Shown here: in pieces, positions 24,690 to 35,386 of the stretch
Numbering within the stretch: position 1 is the first letter of the stretch
Layout of the letters: every line of letters begins with the position of its first letter
NCBI GenBank assembly: GCA_004519485.1
Contig: CP038124.1
Location: 62,001 to 126,000 of the forward strand
Origin: Nannochloropsis oceanica
Taxonomy: Eukaryota > Sar > Eustigmatophyceae > Eustigmatales > Monodopsidaceae
DNA length: 64,000 nucleotides
Reading direction: 5' to 3'
Program-made: the position numbers and the translations under genes
The notes under the pieces: generated by a model
Told to the model about the DNA's origin: nothing
Database searches by the model: none
Seen by the model: the letters and a program-made list of their open reading frames with translations, nothing else

Positions 24690-25225
24690 GCTTCTGTCTT
24701 GATAAGGGAGGAGGGAAAGGGAGTAAATTATCGTGAATTAAGGGCGTGTGTGCACGATGAAAGTGATGGGGGGGGGATTTGGGGAGGTATGGTCCCACGC
24801 ACAGCGGCGGAACGCCAGGCAGGCCTTGCCGCACATTCATGTGGAAGAGCAAATATAACAATTGACGCAAGCAAGTTGGATGGCCCATTGGGTGTGTTTG
24901 CTCGGAGATAAGCCTGAGCCTCTGTGGGATGGAAGGGCTGGGGGTCATAGGAGGACATTTCATGTGTGAGGTATGGCAATCACCCACCCACCACTAGAGA
25001 AACAAAAAGGCTGAAACAAGATGCCGTCGTCATACCTACGGTCCTCTGCCAGTGTTGTGTGTCCATGGGTGCGCCTGTGCTTCTGAATAAGTGGCTGCGC
25101 TACTTAGTCTAACAAGGGCCTCTCGTTTGGTTGTCGTGGGAACCAACGTGCCAAACCCTGTTCCTCCTTTGCCAAAGCACGAGCACCGCCGCCCTCCTCA
25201 TCATCCTTTCCTCCATCTGCTCGAC
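24690..25225. promoter_or_regulatory. Divergent upstream region between LRR gene and small unknown gene
   Basis: About 0.5 kb between a minus-strand and a plus-strand start. No named element is recognised. Frames here look non-coding. Confidence 0.3.
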
Positions 25226-26170
25226 ATGAATACCACCACAGGAGACAGCAGCATGACGAAGCTCTTCACCGTCATTTGCCACAAGCTTAAGCCTACGGAT
25301 CTGCTAAAAGTGTCTCGCCAAGGTAAGGAAACCACACAAAAAGAGAGGGGGCGAAAAGGGAGGGCACGATGAGCGTTGCTTGCGTCTTTTGCGTGTTTCT
25401 ATGAATGTGTATGGGTTTGTTTAAGGCAACAACCATGTTCAAGGATAGCTGGAGATAAGTGCATTTGTAACTATGGTGGTTGTGTGTAGATGGGGATACT
25501 GGGAGTCCAGGAAGAAGTACACTTGAGTTAGGTCGGAGGTGGGTGGGAGATGGATGTGGAGAGGGGGAGAGCAGCGGAAGGAGAGACAACTCTCTCCATC
25601 AGATTCATACCCCCGACACATGCGTGTACTTCACTCTTTGATGGACAAGAGCAGGCTAACTTTGAGATGACCTCCATTCCCTTCTTTCCGCTTGCCATTA
25701 TCAAATATATGCCATGATCTTGCCTCCCCTCTTCTCTCCCCCTCCTTTCCTCTCACGACATACCATGACATATGCTCGTATCAATCTTCCGTCCTTAACC
25801 GCACTGCTACGTACAGGTCAACCCCGTGCCCTCCGTAGCGAGGCCCAGATCTTTGGCACCACCATCCCGTAAGTACCCTCCCTCGGTCCCTCCGTCCCTC
25901 CGTCCCTTCTTCCCTCTCGTCCTTCGTCCTCTGCCCGACAAGACTTCGGGCTCGTCGTCCCTCGCCCTCACCAACAGTATGGCAGTTCCTCTTATTCTAT
26001 CCCTTTCTTTAAATACTCTGAAAATCCTTTCCCCCCTCCCTCCTCCCTCCCCCTCCGCTTTCTGCAGTGCCATCAAGCCCGGCAAGACCTTGGGCTCCTT
26101 GTCGTCTCTCGCCCTCACCAGCCGCACAGCTACTTCCTCCTCTGTGCCCCTCTTTTTGATGCCCAAGTGA
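25226..26170 (+). CDS. Small protein of unknown function (about 83 residues)
   Basis: Exons 25226-25322, 25817-25868 and 26068-26170 join in exact phase with good GT/AG sites and encode about 83 residues, starting MNTTTGDSSMTKLF and ending PLFLMPK. The sequence is basic and Ser/Thr-rich in its second half, with no signal peptide, membrane segment or known domain. I do not recognise the family. Exons further upstream are possible. The second intron contains a diverged copy of the beginning of the last exon (25930-26000), so an alternative 3' exon is conceivable. Confidence 0.45.
25930..26000 (+). pseudogene. Diverged copy of the next exon inside an intron
   Basis: CCCGACAAGAC..TCGGGCTC..TC.CTCGCCCTCACCA matches the last exon of the surrounding gene (26070-26140, CCCGGCAAGACCT.GGGCTCC...CTCGCCCTCACCA) over about 64 bp. 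A pyrimidine/(CCCT) tract lies on both sides. The copy has no clean AG acceptor in the right phase, so it is probably a dead exon. Confidence 0.7.
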
Positions 26171-26885
26171 TAATAAGTGACGAGAATGGACGAAGAGGAA
26201 GAGATATGGAGGGATGGATGGTAAGAGGGAGCATTCGGAGTAGAGGAGGTTTTGATTGATTCGTATAATGAAAAAACCACATGTAGCTACACTTTGGAGA
26301 AAAATAGAGGCTGCTGCAGCTGCTGCTGCTTCTTCGATTGTTTCTTGGTGCCTCATTCGAATCGTTCGCGGTATAGCTTTCGTTGCCTTTCGGCTTTTGT
26401 TCTGCTGCTGCTGGCGCTTGTCCCTCCTCTCGGGCTTCGAGCTATTGTTCTTTTCTCCCGGTCTCGTGCCGGCCCACCCAAGGAGCACCTTGACGCACAC
26501 TCGACCAAGCTCGGCAGCTACATGAGTGGAAGGCTGTCAATTTCTTGCTTGCATGTGTGGCGTGAATGCTGTTTTTGGTTTTCTCGTTGCTTTGCTCCTG
26601 TGGCTGGCACTTCATTGTCATCAGCATCCACCGTACAGCCTTCCCCTCCCTCCCTCGCCCGACGACGACACATATATATATATATGACCCTGTGTTCTCC
26701 ACAACCACACAACAGCTTGCTTAGGGCGCAGGTATAATAATCCTCTAATTTCTCTCCTCATACTGAGCCATAGCCGCGGTGCTCTCGAGTGTTATTTTTC
26801 TCTCATACACGCCACCTCACGCAAGCAAGCCTCCCTCCCCCCTCCTTCCCTCTCTTAGGTCTTGCTTGGACTTTCGATAAGCACC
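26171..26885. other. Intergenic with short TA microsatellite
   Basis: Contains CTG/CTGC runs (26310-26420) and a short (TA)n at about 26672-26686. It is the upstream region of the MUL1/SP1-like gene. No coding exon is seen. Confidence 0.4.
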
Positions 26886-29545
26886 ATGGGATTCAGAGAA
26901 CGCCTCATGGAGAAGATTTGGAGCCGGGAGAGGGATCTGCGCACCAAAGCCTGGGTTTTTGGTTGTGTAGCACTTGTCTCCTGTGGAGTCTCGTCGTTTT
27001 ATTCCTACAAGTAAGTCCTTGGGGAGGTGGGGAGGAGGGGGAAAGGAAGGGATTGGAGAGGAAAATATGTCGATAAGGCAAACAGAGGTTCTTCGTTTGG
27101 CACACGCGTTGCTAGATGGAAAGGAAAGACCTCCGTGGCGGATTATGAGGAAAGGTGGTAGCGTCCTTCACATTCCTCCCTCGCCCACGCCCTCCCTTTC
27201 TCCCTCGCTCCCTCCCTCCAGCTTCCTAAAGCGTTTTTTCCTCACGGCTCTCCTCCGCAACGTCCCCAAGAAACGATTAGCCGATGTACAAGAAGGAGAG
27301 TACGTCAAGGTGGTGGGTGAAATCACTACCGTCCATCCCCATGAGGCAGGAGCAGGTGCCGCAGGAGAAGCAGCGACGGCAAAAACAGTGCCGGTGTCTG
27401 CGACGACACAGGTAGGAAGGGAGGGAAAGAGGGAGACTTTCCATCCTTTTCCTCATCTTTCTGATCCGCAAGATAGAGGGAGGGAGGGAGAGGGAGGGAG
27501 AGAGGGAGGGAGAGAGGGGAGGGATGGAGGGATGAAGGCTTCTTAATTCGAGGCTTACGCCAATATCCCAACATACATGTAGGAAGAGCCTGGTGCACTC
27601 AAGACCCCTATAGCAGGTAGGCTACAAATGACAGGATCAAGGAAGGATGGAAAGAAGGAAGAAGGGAAAAAGGGAGGGTGCGGCTTGCATGGACGGAAAG
27701 TGTATTCATTCATTAGCTTTAATTTATTTCTTCACGTAAACACACGTTGCTTTGTTTACGTGGTCTTGTTCATCGTTTATATTTATTTATTAATTATAAT
27801 ATATATATTAATATATATACTAATTTATATATTTATTCTCTCAGTTATGGTCAAATATCTTTGTATATATATTAATTTATTTAGATACATATTTTTACAT
27901 GATATTTATTTATTTTATTTCATTCACTCCCTATCGAATAGGCGTGGCATGTGTGTTGCTGCACGCCCTGGAGTATAGGGTAGTGGAGGAGATGGACCGA
28001 GCCAGCGGGCGATTCCACAGGGGGAAGACCAAAGGGAAGAGCAACGACCGAGACACGACCGGAGGCGGGCTAGAGTATACCAAGGTAAGCCCTCCCTCCC
28101 TCCCTCCCTCCCTCCCTCCCTCTCTCCCTCTCTCCCGTCCTCCCCCTTGTGCGCTCCGTCGGTTCTCCCTCCGTCTCCCATTACACTCATCCTCGGTCCC
28201 TCCTCTTTCTCTTTTTTGAAAGCGTCACCCACACTTTCCCTCCCTCCCTCCCTCCCTCCCTCCCTCCCTCCCTCCCTCCCTCCCAAGGATATCTGGAAGG
28301 AGAAGCACGAGGTGATCAAGGAGGTCAAGCGCTCGGTGCCCTGCTATCTTGTCGAGGCCTCGACGGGTGCGGGGATGGCCCTGGACATAGGCGGAAACCC
28401 TCTCTACCTCGACCTCCAAACCGTGCACGAGGAATTCAAGCCAAGTACGGCAAGAAGAGGGAGGGAGGGAGGGAGGGAGGGAGGGAGGGAGGGAGGGAGG
28501 GAGGGAGGGAGGGAGGGAGGGTGGTTGTCTCTTGTCACCTTGCAGACACGCCACATACGCCTAGCAACACATTTCTCCCTCCCCCCTCCCTCTCTCCCTC
28601 TCTCCCTCCCTCCCTCCCTCCCTCCCTCCCTCCAGTCGAGCGCATCGTCGAAGCGCGAAGCAGTCGTCGCACCCTCGGCTACAAAGAGGTCGAAAAAGTC
28701 CTCCCTCTCCACGCCCAACTCCTGGTCTTTGCCGAGGTACGCCCCATCCCTCCCTCCCTCCCTCCCTCCCTCCTTCCCCTCCTTCAGCGACGTTCGTCGT
28801 AAGGACAACGAGGGCGACAAGGGCGGCGAGCTGGTTTTCCACCTACCCCCCCCCCTCCCTCCCTCCCTCCCTCCCTCCCTCCCTCCCTCCCTCCCTCCCC
28901 TTCTTCTCTTAGGTTGGTCGTAAGGGCAACGAGGGCGACAAGGGCGGCGAGCTGGTGCTGCAGCGACCCACTACGAAGCACATGTTTGACAGAAAAACGT
29001 GAGGGAGGAGGCGGGGAGGGAGGGAGGGAGGGAGGGAGGGAGGGACAAGGACTGTGAGCCTACGGATAAGAAAATGACCACTCTCCCTGCCACTCTCCCT
29101 CCCTCCCTCCCTCCCTCCCTCCCTCCCTCCCTCCCTCCCTCCCTCCCTCCCTTCCTCACTTTCTCTCTTTCTCCCTCCCTGCCACCAGCGCCCGCACGAA
29201 GCCGTATGTTATCACTCTCCTCAGTGAAACCGAGCTCCTAGCCAAGGTATGCATCTTCCCTCTCTCTCTCCCTCCCTCCCTCCCTTCCTCCCTTCCTCCT
29301 CTCCCTCCGGCCAGCATCGTAGACAACCAAATATGACGGCGCCTCCCTCCCTCTCTCCCTCCCTCCCTCCCCCCCGCCCTCAGGTGGAAAGACAAGCCCG
29401 TGTTGAGCTTTATATAGCCGGGGCAACAGCCCTCCTCTCCCTCCTCTCCGGCCTCCTCTCTCGACAAAGTATCGCTTTGTTGAGCGAGCTGGTGGGAGGC
29501 GGAAGGAGCGAGGGAGGGATGGGGGGAGCGAGGGAGTACAATTAA
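26886..29545 (+). CDS. MUL1/SP1-like GIDE-domain membrane protein lacking a RING
   Basis: MUL1 (mitochondria) and SP1 (plastid envelope) are ubiquitin ligases with two membrane helices around a GIDE domain and a C-terminal RING. Nine exons (26886-27010, 27222-27411, 27583-27616, 27942-28084, 28288-28444, 28636-28736, 28913-28998, 29189-29246, 29384-29545) join in exact phase and encode 351 residues. Helix 1 is AWVFGCVALVSCGVSSFY (about 22-40). GIDE-type features are RRTLGYKEVEKVLPL, then LLVFAEVG, VLQRPTTK and PYVITLLSETELL. Helix 2 is YIAGATALLSLLSGLL. The frame stops soon after, and no Cys/His RING pattern is visible downstream. A GTATCG near 29470 could be a cryptic donor, but no RING exon was found. 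The protein may act without ligase activity, or a RING exon was lost. Confidence 0.85.
27720..27940. repeat. AT-rich TTTA-type intron block
   Basis: Most of the third intron of the GIDE gene consists of degenerate TTTATTTA and TATATA sequence, in strong contrast to the GGGA/TCCC tracts of the neighbouring introns. Confidence 0.8.
28459..28521. repeat. GGGA tract at a 5' intron end
   Basis: A pure (GGGA)n run starts 15 nt after the donor of exon 5 of the GIDE gene. The same intron ends in (CCCT)n before its AG at 28635. It is one of the clearest examples of complementary intron ends. Confidence 0.95.
28782..28842 (+). pseudogene. Near-identical exon copy in the preceding intron (GIDE gene)
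   Basis: A stretch of about 40 bp (GTCGTAAGG.CAACGAGGGC...GGCGAGCTGGT) matches the start of exon 7 (28918-28960) with one mismatch. It has its own CTTCAG acceptor. If spliced in, the phase-0 reading would be RRSS and a stop, so it is probably non-functional. A (CCCT)n tract separates it from the true exon. Confidence 0.85.
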
Positions 29546-30570
29546 GGGGATGGCGCTTCTTCCTGCCCTCCCTCCCCCCTCCTTTCTTCCCTTCCTCATC
29601 CTACCCTACTGTGTTTGAGACTCACCGCATGTGATCCAGCTGGTGGGAGACGGAGGAGGGAAGGAGGGAGGGGAGGGAAGGAGGAAGGGATGAAGAGAAC
29701 GAGCACAGCTGTGTTAACGTTGGGCAGATGATGGATGAGGAAGGAGATGGGGGGAGGAAGCAGGGGAGACGGGAGAAAACAGAGATGAGTGTTGGCACCC
29801 GCTGTAAGGAAGGGAAAGAGTTGTGGAAGAGGCTGAGGCTGGGAAGAGACGAAGGAAGGACAGAGGGATGGAGGGAAGGAGGGAAGGAGGGAGCGGTGTG
29901 TGCAGGCGGCGGGAGTAAACGAAACAAAGCGAAGAGGTTGAAGGGTGTTGAAACATTTTGAAAGAAGAACACGCAAGACAGAGGAACGACGGTGAGGAGT
30001 ATAGAAGAAAAAAAAAGGGAAAAAAAAGGAGAAATAAGGAGAAGAAGACGATGTGTATCGTCCTTTTCTCCTTTTTCAAATTTTGAATTCCTTTTCTCAG
30101 GGGGGAGGAAGAGGATTCGTTCAACTTAGTGCCAGTGATGTTTTTCGGTCTCGTAGTGCTTGCATACGATTTAGTAGCAGCTGCTGTTGCTACTACTGTT
30201 GCTGTTGCTGTTGCTGTTGTTGCTGTTGTCTTAATCACGTGGTTCTTTTCTTGTTTCCTTCGGTTCTTTTTTTGGGAGGCAGGAATTTCCCTCCTCGTCT
30301 GGTTCGATGTCTTCCCTCCCTCCCTCCCTCTCGCCCTCCCTCCCTCCTCTTTATCTCTCTTAAATTTTTTCTCACGTGGGTAAGGTTTAGTAGTCGTTTC
30401 ATTGATCGCATATTCCGCACGGGAGGGTGGGAGGGAGGGAGGGAGGGAGAGTCTTTCACGTCATGCATGTCTTTTCATCACGCAGGAAATATGTCGGACG
30501 CTCTTTGGGGCAGGGAGGGAGGGAGGGAGGGTGGGAAGAAGGGAGGGGGCGAAGGAAGAAAGGAAGGCTT
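29546..30570. other. Convergent intergenic region
   Basis: The 3' flanks of two convergent genes. It contains GGGA-rich DNA, A-rich DNA near 30005-30045 and a GTTGCT trinucleotide repeat at about 30180-30230. No gene is recognised. Confidence 0.4.
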
Positions 30571-32340
30571 TTATTTCACGCAGGTGATGTAGAGGAATGC
30601 GTCACGCTTGGGACTGTGAGTGTTGAGCGCGCTTTGGGCTATGAAAATTGTTTCATCCTCGATCTGCTCGTCTTTCTCGAACCGCCCCGCGGATTGATAC
30701 CCTACGGAGCGACAGAAGGAGTCTGCGGCAGATTGGCCGCAGGCGAGGTACGCTGTGTTTATGAATATATATGTATGCATGTAGGTACATGATGGGTGCA
30801 ATTGATTAATTTTATTTTTATTTTATACTTTATTTATTTGTACATATTTCTGCATTTATTTTATCACATTCTATTTTACTGACTTACTTATAGACGTGAT
30901 CATTTTACTCACTTTCATGGGTTAATTTATACATACAAACATATTCTATTCATTAGTTCATTCAACTTGTTACATAATTTATAAATTATTTGTCATATTG
31001 TTTTCGATTTTTTTCTACTTATTGGTTTTAGTTGCTTGTCTTTCTCCGGCTCGTGACAGGCAAAGCATGCTAGTGAGGTAGAAATAAGGGATGAAAGGAA
31101 GGCTTACCATCGGGATTGTTAGGTGGGCCGCCGACACGGCCATCGTAAGCACTGCACCAGTCCATGCGGATGCCAGACACCTGGATGGAGGGAGAGAGGG
31201 ACGGAAGGAGGGAAGGAGGGAGGGTGGATGGTTGTGTCGGTGTGAGGACGACATTTTAAAAATCGAGTGAATAGAGGGATCAGTGGCAGAGAGGGAAGGA
31301 AGGAAGTGCGTACCCTGGGATAGCGCCACGTCTCCGACACGGCGGGAGGGAGGACGGCAGGGGGGGGGTTATTGTCTGCGGTAGGGAGGATGAGGTCGAA
31401 AGAAGAAGCGATGAGGATAAGCGATTGCACCCTCGATGATCGATATTAAAGCCGTCTACTCCCACCTCTGTCCCGCCCTCTCTCCTGCCCTCCGTACCGG
31501 AGCGAGAGCAGACAATGACCTTGAAGGCGTCGCGGGTGGGGTTGGGGTTGAGCTTCATCTGCTGAAGGTAAATCGTAACATCAGTGATACCAGCGTCCTT
31601 CTCGTACGACTAGGGGAGGGAAGGACGGAGGGAGGAAAAGAGGGAGCGAATGAGGTGGCTACAGTGAGATGGAGGACGATTTTATCGCTCACGTCCGGTT
31701 GGCCGCTTGTTAAATTCGTTGATACAATCCTTCGGTCCTCTGTCTACCTTCGTTTCTCCCGTTTCTCCCGTTTCCCCCTCCCTCCCTCCCTTTGCCCCTC
31801 CCTCCTCCTCCTCCTTCCTCCCGACCTTCCTACCTCTGCCTTTTCATAGCCGCTCATTTTGCAAAAGGCATTAGCTGCCTCCTCTCCACATCCCTTGAAT
31901 GCAGCAGGGTAGTCGGTCCCGGGTCCCATGCCGAAATCATAACCTGGCAGAAAGGGAGAGGGAGGGGAGAGGGGGAAAGAGAGTGAGCAGAGAGAGAGGG
32001 ATGGAGGGAGAGCGAGAAAGACGGGGAGGAAGAGGAGGAGGAAGAGGGGGCGGGAAAGGGGGAGAAAGAGGGTAAACATGCACGTACCATGGCACCAGTC
32101 GACACGGGCGCGATTGATCCTGGGCTGGTTGAAGGTATAAGTAGCAGTGCCCTTGTCTCCGGCACCACGGAGCGTCTATGTCGGAAGGGAGGGAGGGAGA
32201 GAGAGTTAAGTGGGATAATGCCACACATCTCGACACCTGCTCTTCACCTGTACACGGACACATACCTGCGCTTGGACCGTGCCCACGATGGCAAGGTTGA
32301 GGGCAAGGGCGAAGGTGAAAGAGTGTGCAAGGCGCGGCAT
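30571..32340 (-). CDS. Secreted protein with two copies of a Cys-containing domain
   Basis: Exons 32340-32266, 32175-32088, 31943-31834, 31609-31498, 31375-31314, 31180-31108 and 30752-30571 join in exact phase and give 233 residues. Residues 1-25 are a signal peptide ending in VQAQ. Two homologous domains follow. Each has an RxDWC motif (RARVDWCHG; GIRMDWCSA), then CGxxAAxxFC..xGYxxA (CGEEAANAFCKMSGYEKAE; CGQSAADSFCRSVGYQSAG), then an ITDVTIY/DETIFI strand and a DAF..I.C end. I recall CG-AADxFC-type secreted proteins in plants and stramenopiles but know no assigned function. The even Cys pattern suggests disulfide-linked extracellular domains. Exons of the two halves correspond, so the gene arose by internal duplication. 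Confidence 0.8.
30795..31030. repeat. AT-rich TTTA-type intron block
   Basis: The last intron of the secreted-protein gene is about 75-80% A+T with degenerate TTTATTT motifs, like the block at 27720-27940. Confidence 0.75.
32211..32262 (-). pseudogene. Remnant of an exon copy in intron 1 of the secreted-protein gene
   Basis: On the coding strand GTGTCGAGATGTGTGGCATT.ATCCCA resembles exon 5 of the same gene (GTGTCGGAGACGTGGCGCT.ATCCCA, 31345-31314). It sits where the first half of the protein would have had the equivalent exon, so it looks like a leftover of the internal duplication. It is not in the proposed transcript. Confidence 0.55.
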
Positions 32341-33702
32341 TTTTATTAACCACTTGGATTGGTTGCTTGGGGTTGGCCTGTTGGTCGGGATGGTTATAGG
32401 TTCGGAATCACTTCCTTGAAGAACAAATTCCAACGAGATGCATGTGACATTCTGCCACGCTCGCACTACCCAGGCGACGAGTCAGGACACACCAGAAGCC
32501 ACGCTGAGTATGCGATGGCGTGTGTGGTGAAAACGGGCAGGGGGATGCGGCGGCAGCAATATATAGAGAGGGTTAGGGTTAGGGTCAGAAGATTTTTGTG
32601 TGCATGAAAGAATTTTCGAGGTGGCTTGAGAACAATTTTGTCATTGACGACATCTGCGAGGCCCTCGGGCATTTCTTCTGGAGGCCCCCAGCCCGAGGGA
32701 GCAGGGAAAGGGCCTTCAAGATGTTCGCCTACTGGTGTATTCACTGTGAATGAAAGGTACGATGATTGAAACACAGGGAGGGAGTCATCGCGATACAAAC
32801 TTGTATCAAAATTTCTGGTTTCCAGTCTGCAGCCCTATCTGTCACCTGCACAAAAAGCGGGATTAAGCGCGATTAAACGGGAGGAGATGTAGTACTATTT
32901 CTGTGCTCTTTGATATCGCAAACGCTCGGGGCAACATAGGCAACCGGTACCATAACGATAAGGAAGCAGACTTACGTGTCACCCTCTTTCAGTGAGAGTG
33001 GCAAGGGCACGACATGTCCTACCTCAACGCACTCACGCATCCATGCAGGCCTCTCTAAACTGCACCGGTTGCGCATAGGGACCGCGCAGTGAAAAAGAAA
33101 TAGGAGGAAGGACAGCAGCAGTGGTAGTAGCCGCAACCAGGGGTGTCGGAGCCTCCTGCTGAACCCATCCCATCATGTCACACACTTTCGAGGGATATAA
33201 CAATCCTCGTTTTCCAGCTGAATGTAACGTGGGACCTCATCAGGAGCACGGCGTTTGCGGCCAACTCAAGGTTCTTGACGGGACGGCTCTTGAGAAATGA
33301 CATCATCGTGCCGTGCGCGATTCAAAACCTCAGCACATGCCTGTAAGCCGTGACTACTGATCACGCCCTATAAAACTCTGTCGACGCGTCGTGTCCAGAC
33401 CTAGGTGAATCACATCTGTCCGAATTATGGACTGAGGCGACGAAGGAGACAGAGGGGCGGACGCGAAGAGAAACGAAAAATAAGTAACAGCAATTAACAT
33501 AAAATAAGTGTATTATCGGCAATTTAGATGAAAGGATGAATTTATCACAAGTATCAAGCGAAGCGAGGATTTAATCGAGGAAGAAACAAAAAAGCCCCAT
33601 TGTGTATCAACAATCAAAGGAAACTACCTACAACCGGGTATACCGCTTGAATGCTTTGCTTTAACATTTGAATTTAGGCTTTAAGCCCTCCTCCTTCACA
33701 GC
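32341..33702. other. Intergenic with orphan protein-like frames and telomere-like motif
   Basis: A minus-strand frame at about 32760-32600 (VNTPVGEHLEGPFPAPSGWG and onward to PRKFFHAHK) and a plus-strand frame at about 33208-33346 (after TTTTCCAG, LIRSTAFAANSRFLTGRLL) look somewhat protein-like. Neither could be joined to other exons. GGTTAGGGTTAGGGT lies at about 32570. No gene is called. Confidence 0.3.
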
Positions 33703-35286
33703 TCACTCCCCCTCCCTCTCCTGCTTTTTGGCTCTAATTTCTGCCTTCCCCTCCACCTCCTCTTCATCGCTGCTGCTATCGCTACTGCTACTGCTGCTAC
33801 TACTGCTACTACTGCTATTACGACTCCTACTACGACTCCTACTACTACCCCTTCTCTCCTCACTTGCACTCCGCCCCCTCCTCTCACCCCCTCCCTCCCT
33901 CCCTCTCTTTTTATTCTGCCTCTCCCACCAATCAAACAGTTCATCCACCTCCTTCCCTCCCTTTGTTTTCGATGCCCCTAGCCCCAGTCGACTTTTCGGG
34001 GCCAAAGAGCCCTCGGCCGTGACAGGCTCGGCAATGCCAGACCTAGAAGGGAGGGAGGGAGGAAAGAAAGGAGGAAAGAAAGGAGGAAGGAAGGGAGGGA
34101 AGGTGAGTTGGTAAGTATACCAATCCCGGCCGGCTGTCTTCTGCCTTGATCTGGAGAGGAAAGGAGGGAGGGAGGGAGGGAGGGAAGAGTGTCGAATAGT
34201 TGGCTTGGGAGGTTGAGGGGGAAGAGGGGAGGGAGGGAGGGAGGGAGGGAGGGAGGACGCACCCATCCATGCCGAGGCCACGACCGGCCTGCCATCCCAT
34301 TTTGGCCAGCATGGACATTCCTGTCAGAGGAAAAGAGAGAGAAAGAGAGAACGAGAAACACCCAGAAAGTGAGAAAGAGAGAGAGTGAGAAACACCGAGA
34401 GAGAGAAAAAGAGAAAGAGAGCGAGAAACACCGAGAGAGCGAAAGAGAGAAAAAGATAGAGTGAGTCAGTGCGCGAGTGAGTGTAACTCTACCGTGAGAA
34501 CACTCATCCAATCGTCTTCCCTTCCATTCCCCTCCCTCCCTCCCTCCCTCTCTCCCTCCTCACCTATATTTCCTTCATCCAGCTTCCTCTCTTCCTGTGT
34601 CGCTGTCCTGCTGCTTCCCAGCCCACCCCAAATCGGTGACCTCGACCTTGACCTCGAGCGGCTCCTCCCCCTCCCTCCTTCCCGCCCTCCCTCCTTCCCT
34701 CCCTCCCCCCCTCCGCCTGCGGGTGCTTGGTGCTCGAGGCCGCGGGAGACGGGAAACAGCGCCTGCTTCTCTTTTCTGTAGGAGGGAGGGAGGGAGGGAG
34801 GGAGGGAGGGAGGGAGGGACGGTGAGTTTTTCTCCATTTCACAATATTTGTGAAACAAGAAAATGGAAACGGCTGAAAGAAGAAGCATACTTACTACCTT
34901 CCTTCCCCCCCTCCCTTCCTCCCTCCCTTCCTCCCTCCCTCCCTTTCTCCGTACTTGATCCTCGCTTCCTCCTCCTCCCTCGCCTTCAGCCTGCGCTCGG
35001 CCTCCTCCCTCTCTCTGGCCAAGTGGGCAGCAACGGCGCTATGGGCCGCACTCAGTTTCTTGTAAAACTCCTTGAGGCGGGCCTGCAGGGAGGGAGGGAG
35101 GGAGGGAGGGAGGGAAGGAGGGGGGCGTAGGGTGAGGGGGAATGCAGACGTGATGTGGCGGGAAGTGTACGGGGGATACGGGTGTAAAAATGACAGGCGT
35201 GAAGAGGCGAAGATGGTGGGGAGGAAGCAAGGAGAGAGGGAGGGAGGGAGGGAGGGAGGGAGGGAGGGAGGGAGGGAAGGTTTACC
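33703..35286 (-). CDS. G-patch and SR-rich protein, probable splicing factor (5' part in assembly gap)
   Basis: Exons 35082-34955, 34775-34564, 34320-34263, 34150-34121 and 34042-33703 join in phase. The first visible exon encodes a Lys/Arg/Glu helix (RLKEFYKKLSAAHSAVAAHL). The next has a Gly-rich stretch and an RSRSRSRSRSP run. The G-patch follows (MSMLAKMGWQAGRGLGMDG), then SGIAEPV, PKSRLGLGA and VDELFDWWERQNKKR, and a poly-Ser/acidic tail. G-patch proteins activate DEAH helicases; with SR repeats this suggests pre-mRNA splicing. The GGGA repeat is translated here as Gly/Arg/Glu. The minus strand reads GGTAAAC at the gap edge, a likely donor, so the missing 5' exon lies in the gap. Confidence 0.8.
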
Positions 35287-35386
35287 NNNNNNNNNNNNNN
35301 NNNNNNNNNNNNNNNNNNNNNNNNNNNNNNNNNNNNNNNNNNNNNNNNNNNNNNNNNNNNNNNNNNNNNNNNNNNNNNNNNNNNNN
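35287..35386. other. Assembly gap (100 N)
   Basis: Exactly 100 N, a conventional placeholder for a gap of unknown size. It follows a (GGGA)n tract and hides 5' exons of the G-patch gene. Confidence 0.99.
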
